From Protula sp. h YS-2021 (taxonomy: Eukaryota > Annelida > Polychaeta > Sabellida > Serpulidae), in NCBI GenBank assembly GCA_949752745.1, contig OX457025.1, positions 93,639,304 to 93,703,303 of the forward strand: a DNA stretch of 64,000 nt. The letters run 5' to 3'. Shown here one piece after another: positions 58,216 to 64,000 of the stretch (position 1 is the stretch's first letter; each line of letters begins with the position of its first letter). The notes below the pieces were generated by a model. That model ran no database searches. It saw nothing but the letters and a program-made list of their open reading frames with translations, and had not been told where the DNA came from. Position numbers and translations under genes: made by a program.

Positions 58216-60210
58216 GAGAGAAAGAGAGAGAGAGTGCCATGTATTATGTATTAACATCAGTAAGGGAGATTTCCCCTCTTTAAATAACTATATTTTTGCT
58301 GAATCGCCAGAGTGTCTGTGGAGCCAAACTGTCTAATGTACAGACAGCGTACTATTTATAAACTTGCACATGATACATCCACTTTACATGTAAAAGTGCA
58401 TTCAGTCTAAATTGTCATACTGTAAATATGCATTCAAAATAGCCAAATTATTTATTTTTGTCTTTGCTTACAAAAACGACCGCAAATTTAATCTAAACCA
58501 CTCACAATTTATGCATGTTTGCGCTCACAAAAGCTGCCTTATTTACTCATGAAAAAGAAAATCGATTTTTTAAATTTTAAGTTGAAATCTCGAGCAGCTA
58601 GACCTTGTAAACTATAAAGGATATATTTTAATTGAAATCTCATGCTTTATTCTCGAGGCAATTTTTTATATGGGAGTGATGATATGTGGTTCTACAGACA
58701 CGGAATTCAATAATCATAGGCTTTGGTGCATTAATAATTAGGTAATTTTTTAATATATAAGAACAACGTTGCAGGTTACCATCGAAGTGATAAGGTGTGG
58801 TTCTATAGACTCGGACTCGGAGATTCAAATACAGTTAATAAAAAAGGCTGGAGACTAGAAACGTTTGGGACAATTTTACAAAGACTAGGTCATAGCGAAG
58901 TAGGTGTTGAATTGTTTTATTTTGCCAAATAAACAGTTGTTTGTTAAATTGAAACCTCGAATATTACAGATGGATCATTGACATTGGTTGTTTTTATGAT
59001 TGCCAATGCGTGTGAAAAGGAAACAGTAGTATTTCTGTAATTCATGTGACGCACATATTGACACAGTCTTGTTGTCAACTCTGCCAGGGGCGCAAAAATA
59101 TCTTATTTGTAAGAGATTAAAATTGAATTAGAAGAATTCGTAAAATAAAAATAAAATCATATTCGTGCTTGCTCGGATCCAAAAACTCTCCCTGAGCTTT
59201 GTCCACTGTTCGCACATGGCTTCCATGCTCGTGCTGATATTGCCACATTCTGCAAGAAATATTTTCTGATCAATGCTTCCGCTCGCGTGGTGTTACAATT
59301 GCATTAAATATTAACGTTATTAATAAAAAACTAACTTTATCCTTGCTCATTGAAAAACAAAACTTGCGGGTTAGGCAAGGTGCACTACTGGAGGGCTAAG
59401 TTAGGTGCACAATTGGAGGACTATGTTAGGTGCATAAATGACGGACTACATCAGGTTCATTTAACAGATATATTGACTCATTTTAAGTCAGCATTACGTG
59501 TTATTGACCAGCAAGTAAATCTTGATCTTTACAAATGATCTTTACAAATATCTGTCACCTTCTCCGTTCATGCAAACAATATAAAATTAGTAATTTGTCA
59601 ATCAGCTTAGAGCATTTACAAATGTTTCAATGTTAAAATTACAATAATAATGCTACGTATTCCTCGTAAGCTTCACAACAAAACGGACATATTGTAAATA
59701 ACGTCGTGTAAATACAAGGTGTTCTTGGGAAATTTCTTGATATTTTTATGGAACTTTCTGCGGGATGGGGTTCAGGGGTTGCAACAACTATCCTTCAGAT
59801 TCGAAAAAAAGATACTGAACTTGGTTTTTTTTTTGCAAAAAGACGTTTTATTGAAAAATTCGCTACTGCGGGTGGTTTATAAGTTAAACACTCTTCCCTC
59901 TTTATCAAAGCCTGTATGCGGTACTTCGCTGATATTGCAGACGGTGATAGATGTATTGAAGATGGACATAGAATTCAATGAATGGTCTTGCCTTCCAGCT
60001 ATGTTTAAAGAAAAGAGCTTAATCAACGTCAAACAGCTTGCCATTGAAATTCATGTGGACACGAAATGGAGGAAGGCAAAGATTATAGAAATCTATGACG
60101 TCATGCTTGAATTAGAAAAATTAGGCTTCCAACGATTTGCAGTTAATGAAAATTTCTGGACGGTGGCTTGTCTGGAACTTTCTTTCATTAATGTTAACTT
60201 CCTGAAATAA
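55751..60210 (+). CDS. METTL24-like: METTL24-like type II membrane methyltransferase, 8 exons, 330 aa
   Basis: Exons: 55,751-55,870; 56,133-56,188; 56,694-56,746; 56,956-57,106; 57,744-57,872; 58,032-58,120; 58,775-58,899; 59,941-60,210. All introns are GT-AG and every junction phase agrees (0, 2, 1, 2, 2, 1, 0), giving 993 nt and a single stop. Residues 16-32 form a signal anchor (LIVIVLLLFGCSVYLLY) after a short cytosolic N-terminus. Later come HYNWDDWHARV, CRDIRRMGNKGDGGWD, YSFG (a SAM-site-type turn), VYSFDPSMK, VWFYRLGLGD, WRLETFGTIL and IDVLKMDIE, the pattern of METTL24/Methyltransf_22 proteins, which are predicted SAM-dependent enzymes of unknown substrate. The usual Gly after DIE is Phe here (IEFNEW), a possible functional change. 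Exon 4's acceptor has a weak pyrimidine tract; exons 2 and 3 rest mainly on splice phase. Confidence 0.82.
58160..58235. repeat. (GA)n microsatellite in intron 6 of the METTL24-like gene
   Basis: About 75 bp of AG repeats, 40 bp after the exon 6 donor. Confidence 0.95.
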
Positions 60211-60304
60211 ACTATAGCATTTGAATTCAATGACTACTTTAATTTAGCTTCATTAGTAGCACATTGTTTTTGCTTGATTGTTTGTTGTAGAATTCTGTAA
60301 ATAC

Positions 60305-60310
60305 AATAAA
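60305..60310 (+). terminator. Poly(A) signal of the METTL24-like gene
   Basis: AATAAA about 95 bp past the stop codon, within AT-rich 3' sequence. Confidence 0.5.
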
Positions 60311-61169
60311 ATTGTCAGTGCTAATAAATTCTTGCATTGCCGTATTACCATTGAGTCTTTATAAAAGAGGCGAAGGAGATACAACAAATTCTTTAAGAAA
60401 AGACAATACTTTTTCTGTAAATTGTCATACCTGTCAAGCTCATAAGCTCTGTAGTATCAATCTATTGTGTAGTTTTTTTTTCAATTTCACATAGAACATA
60501 TTTTAAAAGAGAATAGACAAAGTAATGTGTATGCATCTGAATATTTATAAAAACTATTGTTTTAATAAAACCAAAATAATTGCTGTAACAATAATTAATA
60601 ATTTACTGCTCCTCACGAATAGAAGCGCGGTTTCTATGGTTACAAAACACGGGATGACAGATCACCCAAAATGTTAAATATCATTATACACTACAATCAA
60701 TTACTAAAACCAGACTGTATGTTGGAATATCAGAGTAAGGTGGTTTCTAGTGGTATCTAAGGTGGTATCTAGTTCTTTATGCATTTGAATATACCGTGAA
60801 CAAAAACATTGAACACTTCTGATATAAAAGAAACAAACATACGCGTCTGAAAAACAGGAAAAAATTAATGCTTTGACAATATGAAAAACAATAATAACGT
60901 CAAACAAAAACGGGTATTCTTCTGCCTTGGAAAGTGCCCTCTGTAAGCATTCACATCAAACTTATAGAGTATGGCTTGGTAGATTGAATTTAGAAATACT
61001 GATCGTTTTCCCACACAACTCGTTTCTCTCACCAAATTTATAAAAGAATGTATACTGCGGAACAAAAGTCAGTATGAAAAATATTTAAATTTTTGTATCT
61101 CTTCATCTAATACCAGTATAAAATTGACATTTTCATTTAAATTTATTTGTATCAAGATCCCACAAATCT
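60311..61169. other. AT-rich intergenic stretch
   Basis: No exon, RNA gene or clear repeat was recognised. Confidence 0.4.
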
Positions 61170-61960
61170 AAAGACTAAAATTAGCTCCTTCGGCGCTGAG
61201 ACAATGTCGTTTGTAGACAATACAAGTGAGATTTCAACCATTCATGTAGCACAGTCGATTGATTATCCACACTGTGTGTAATGCTGCCATTCAGCGATAA
61301 GTGCTTGTCAAAGTTCTGAATGATTTGTGGAAGGAGATTTCTTTTGCGTGTTTTCCGGTTCAAAGAATCCAGAGATATCCCAGTAGATTCATATCCGGAG
61401 AATGTGGTGGCCATGCAGCAGGTTGAAGCTTTGTGCTGGAGAAATAGTGTAAAATGTTTCCATCAACAAGTGGTCCTGCATAAAAATCTTTTTGCTTTGC
61501 TGGTATGGGGTACCACCTGTCGATATACCGATGTGCGGTCAGACTGCGATTAATGATCAACAGTTGAGAGTTCTAACAGAACTTTATCGCACCCCAAACC
61601 ATGCCCGAACCGGCAACAAAGTTGTCAACTTAGGAAACACACCGTAAAATACATCTCTCTCCGATGTAAATGCTGCCTGCCATCATGCCAGCTTTGTACG
61701 GCTGTGTTTTTTGCGCTCAGTTCCTGCATAGTTTGACCATTCCGCGAAACGGTCTGCGGACGCGTATACCGCGTTCGGCTAGTCTTCTCGCCAGTGTCCG
61801 TCGACTTACCAGGTTATCATTTAATCCTGGTTTGATCTGTTTCTGTTGCCGTATGAAACCTGTTATGCAAATGGATAGGTCGCCTATGGCGATCTTGTGC
61901 ACAGCCGCAGATCTGTCTTGCTACCTAATTCTTGGTAACACTATTGCAAACGGTATATCG
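61170..61960 (-). pseudogene. Tc1-like transposase remnant
   Basis: In order on the minus strand: a helix-turn-helix segment (LVSRRTLARRLAERGIRVRR), GSGMVWGAI, a degenerate catalytic strand, AAWPPHSPDMNLLGYLW (the third catalytic region with SPD-x-N), and LPQIIQNFDKHL near the C-terminus. This is the domain order of Tc1/mariner transposases. Several stops and frameshifts break it, and the QDN catalytic strand is unrecognisable. TIRs were not found. Confidence 0.75.
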
Positions 61961-62115
61961 TTGCACGAATGCACCTAAATCTGATAACATTCCTGTTCAA
62001 ACACCTCCCACTCCTCACTGTAGTTTCCACGCTATCTTATCTCTAATTATCCTGTAGCAAATTCCATTTCCGTTTTTTATGGCGGATGTCAATTTTACTT
62101 GGTGAGAACCCCAGG

Positions 62116-62433
62116 TTAGAAGCTAGATTCAAAGAACCGAAACAGGTTTATAACGTTACTGAGTTGCGCCCTTGAATTTCTGGTGATGCGAGGCCCAGCG
62201 TTTCTGCAAGTTAAGCTGATAACTATGGCATCAAAAAGAGCTGGAAAGGCCTGCCTACAGATTTGATTGAGACGGCTTTTGTTGAAATTGAGATAACGAC
62301 TATATAAGTACTCAGTCAGAGAGTATTCTTTGGGCTTGTACTCTTCAGCACTATAACCATTTTTAATAAAACTCCTGCGTGCATTCTTCTGGTGTATAAG
62401 TGGCTCATGCCTAGGACACATGCGAGTGTTCAT
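62116..62433 (-). CDS. Unassigned 105-codon open frame, faintly LRR-like
   Basis: The segment YLYSRYLNFNKSRLNQICRQ, then AFPALFDAIVISL, resembles one leucine-rich repeat plus part of another. It could be a decayed exon of an LRR protein. No signal peptide, splice sites or partner exons were found, so this is a weak call. Confidence 0.2.
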   Translation of the reverse strand: MNTRMCPRHEPLIHQKNARRSFIKNGYSAEEYKPKEYSLTEYLYSRYLNFNKSRLNQICRQAFPALFDAIVISLTCRNAGPRITRNSRAQLSNVINLFRFFESSF

Positions 62434-62439
62434 CTTCCT

Positions 62440-62970
62440 GATGATCTAGTGTGTTATAGCTATTTAACAATATTCTAAATCTCATTTTATAGTTGGAAAC
62501 AAGGAAACGGATATTCTATCTGTCATTTACGGAAATGCAACCGATGTTCTATTTTTAACAAAATAGTTCATGCATTTATGGTTCTGTTGCTGTCTTAGAA
62601 ATTGCGCTTTCCTGCCTGCAATATGCGGAGAATTGAACATTTGTGTATTGGAGATAGGAGAGAAGTGTTTTCAGTTTTTTTCAACAAAAACATATCATCT
62701 TAGATGTCCTGTTCAGGGTTTGACAATTCCGAATTACTATCTTGCCAAGAAATTCATAGAAATTTTACATGTCTTCCGAGACAAACACTTTGTTGGTGGT
62801 TTTCAGAAAACACACAGGAAAAATTAAGGTATAAACGTATATCTTGGAAGGGAAACTTTCAGTCCACAAAATGTTGTTAGAATATCATGCAGGCAATTGT
62901 GAAACACATTAAAAGATTACCACTGGATCAAATCACATAGAAAAAACAGGTGAAATGAAAGACACCAACT
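62440..62970. other. Intergenic stretch
   Basis: One open plus-strand frame (62,570-62,827) has no family resemblance. Nothing else was seen. Confidence 0.35.
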
Positions 62971-62974
62971 GAAG

Positions 62975-63225
62975 AGTCTATGGTAGAAATAAAACAAAAT
63001 CAAGACAAAATTACTGGTGAGATGTTCGCAAAGGCAAGAGAAGAACTTGCCCCAATACAAATAAAACAGCATCAAGAAAAAGATACTGGTGAGGTGTTCG
63101 CAAAGCCAAGAGAAGAACTTACTCCGATCTTAAATAAAACAACATCAAGAAAGGTTACTGGTGAAGTGTTCACAAGAGAAGAAGTTGCCCCCAACACAAT
63201 CAATAATAATATCAAGAGATTGCCA
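62975..63225 (+). repeat. Three ~75-bp tandem repeats, open in one frame
   Basis: Each monomer carries AAATAAAACA-CATCAAGA, ACTGGTGAGGTGTTCGCAAA and AGAGAAGAACTTGCCCC. In the plus frame from 62,980 it would encode a repeated peptide TGEVFAKPREEL. The third copy is shorter. The repeat may be coding, but nothing else marks a gene. A-rich decayed copies may continue to about 63,650. Confidence 0.6.
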
Positions 63226-64000
63226 TAAAATCACAAACAATCAAAGTTGTTATAACCTAGAGGAATGTCAATCAGAAGAAAGAGCTGCAAAACGAGATTT
63301 AGCAACAAGCAAAAACTATGGACAAACAAAGACAGGCACAAGAAGTAAGCGAATGCCATTTTAAAATCTCTCTCAAACACAAAATAATGAGCATCCAGAA
63401 TGTCAAACAGAGATAAAAAAAGTGCACAACGAAATGCCGGAAACAGAATCAATGTCAGGAAAAGTTGAACATAAAAACAAAAGTGCACAAAGAAGGGTAA
63501 AAAAACAGGAGTGAATGTTTGTCAAAAAAAACAGAAACAAATGAGTGTCAAGAAAAGTAAAAAACAAAACAATGTAAAGAAAAATCAAAGAAACAAACAA
63601 ATTGTAGAAAAGAGAAAAGAAAGTCCTCAGAAATACGGGCAGGCCTAACGAAAATAAATTACCATAAGCTTCTAGAAATAGAAGAGCCAGTTTGGACACA
63701 AAGTGCAATTGCAGCTTCTTTAATACACTACAGAGACAGCTATGTGGTAAATGGTACACATCTTATAGGGTTTATGGGGATGTGCTACAAAAAAGTGAAT
63801 ATTGTTATTATAATTTAAAATTTGCAATCGGTCCGCTCTTATGCTTGAAAATCTTAATCTTTATGTCTTTTCATGGCAAAATATGCAAAGTTTGCCATCG
63901 TTATATTTCGCTTAATAACAACTTAACTTGTTTATTTACTTTTGTTTAGCGTTCTTCTGCAGCGGATTGTATCGTAAAATATGGAGCAGGGTGACGTGTT
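63226..64000. other. A-rich stretch to the window end
   Basis: Long A-rich purine-biased sequence (63,390-63,660) with AAAAGTGCACAAAGAA-like motifs, then ordinary AT-rich DNA. No gene was recognised. Confidence 0.35.

Noticed and set aside
58080..58283. Open frame with Arg/Glu repeats
   Set aside because: It reads through the GA microsatellite in intron 6 of the METTL24-like gene and is out of frame with exon 6.

Overview
This is a eukaryotic (animal) window: intron-split genes with GT-AG junctions, a Toll-like receptor, an anion-channel-type Cys-loop receptor, abundant microsatellites, satellite DNA, and several mobile-element classes (Polinton/Maverick-like, DIRS-like, Tc1-like, tRNA-derived SINE-like, TIR elements). 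The mix best fits a lophotrochozoan, most likely a mollusc; that is inference from gene and repeat types, not a proven identification. No bacterial gene organisation is present.

Region 1 (1-15,750) is a tandem array of a ~1.99 kb unit. Each unit carries one minus-strand copy of an unrecognised gene: a charged N-terminus, an H1-like Pro/Lys/Thr stretch and a C-terminal Cys/His finger. Upstream of each copy lie an AT tract, a hairpin, a 24-bp TATA-containing minisatellite and CRE palindromes. Only copy 2 is full length, and it lacks two zinc ligands; copies 3-7 share the same premature stops. Region 2 (15,750-23,540) holds a ~40-copy 85-90 bp satellite between two inverted copies of the same gene, the second split by a 948-bp TIR element. 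A diverged eleventh copy at 27.4-28.1 kb is followed by a single satellite unit and the same flank, which resembles a pre-expansion state.

Region 3 (25,200-34,230) looks like degraded Polinton/Maverick-related DNA: two inverted arms of about 530 bp (26.2 and 32.4-33.0 kb) enclose a convergent pair of small genes, one with C2H2 fingers and an acidic tail and one PC4-like, each preceded by a mirrored TTCAACATGT array. A broken capsid-type ORF lies just outside at 33.7 kb.

Region 4 (36,900-42,711) holds two minus-strand host-gene remnants. Three exons of a GABA-A/glycine-receptor-like channel carry a nonsense codon and a 1-nt frameshift; its splice donor has been turned into a 32-bp minisatellite. 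A two-exon Toll-like receptor is open across about 846 codons except for two in-frame stops. Region 5 (47.7-52.1 kb) is a decayed DIRS-type retrotransposon (gag, RT/RNase H and tyrosine recombinase fragments, minus strand).

Region 6 (55,751-60,210) contains the one apparently intact host gene: an eight-exon plus-strand METTL24-like type II membrane methyltransferase of 330 residues, assembled here from splice sites whose phases all agree. Beyond it are a Tc1-like transposase remnant (61.2-61.9 kb) and mostly non-coding AT-rich DNA.
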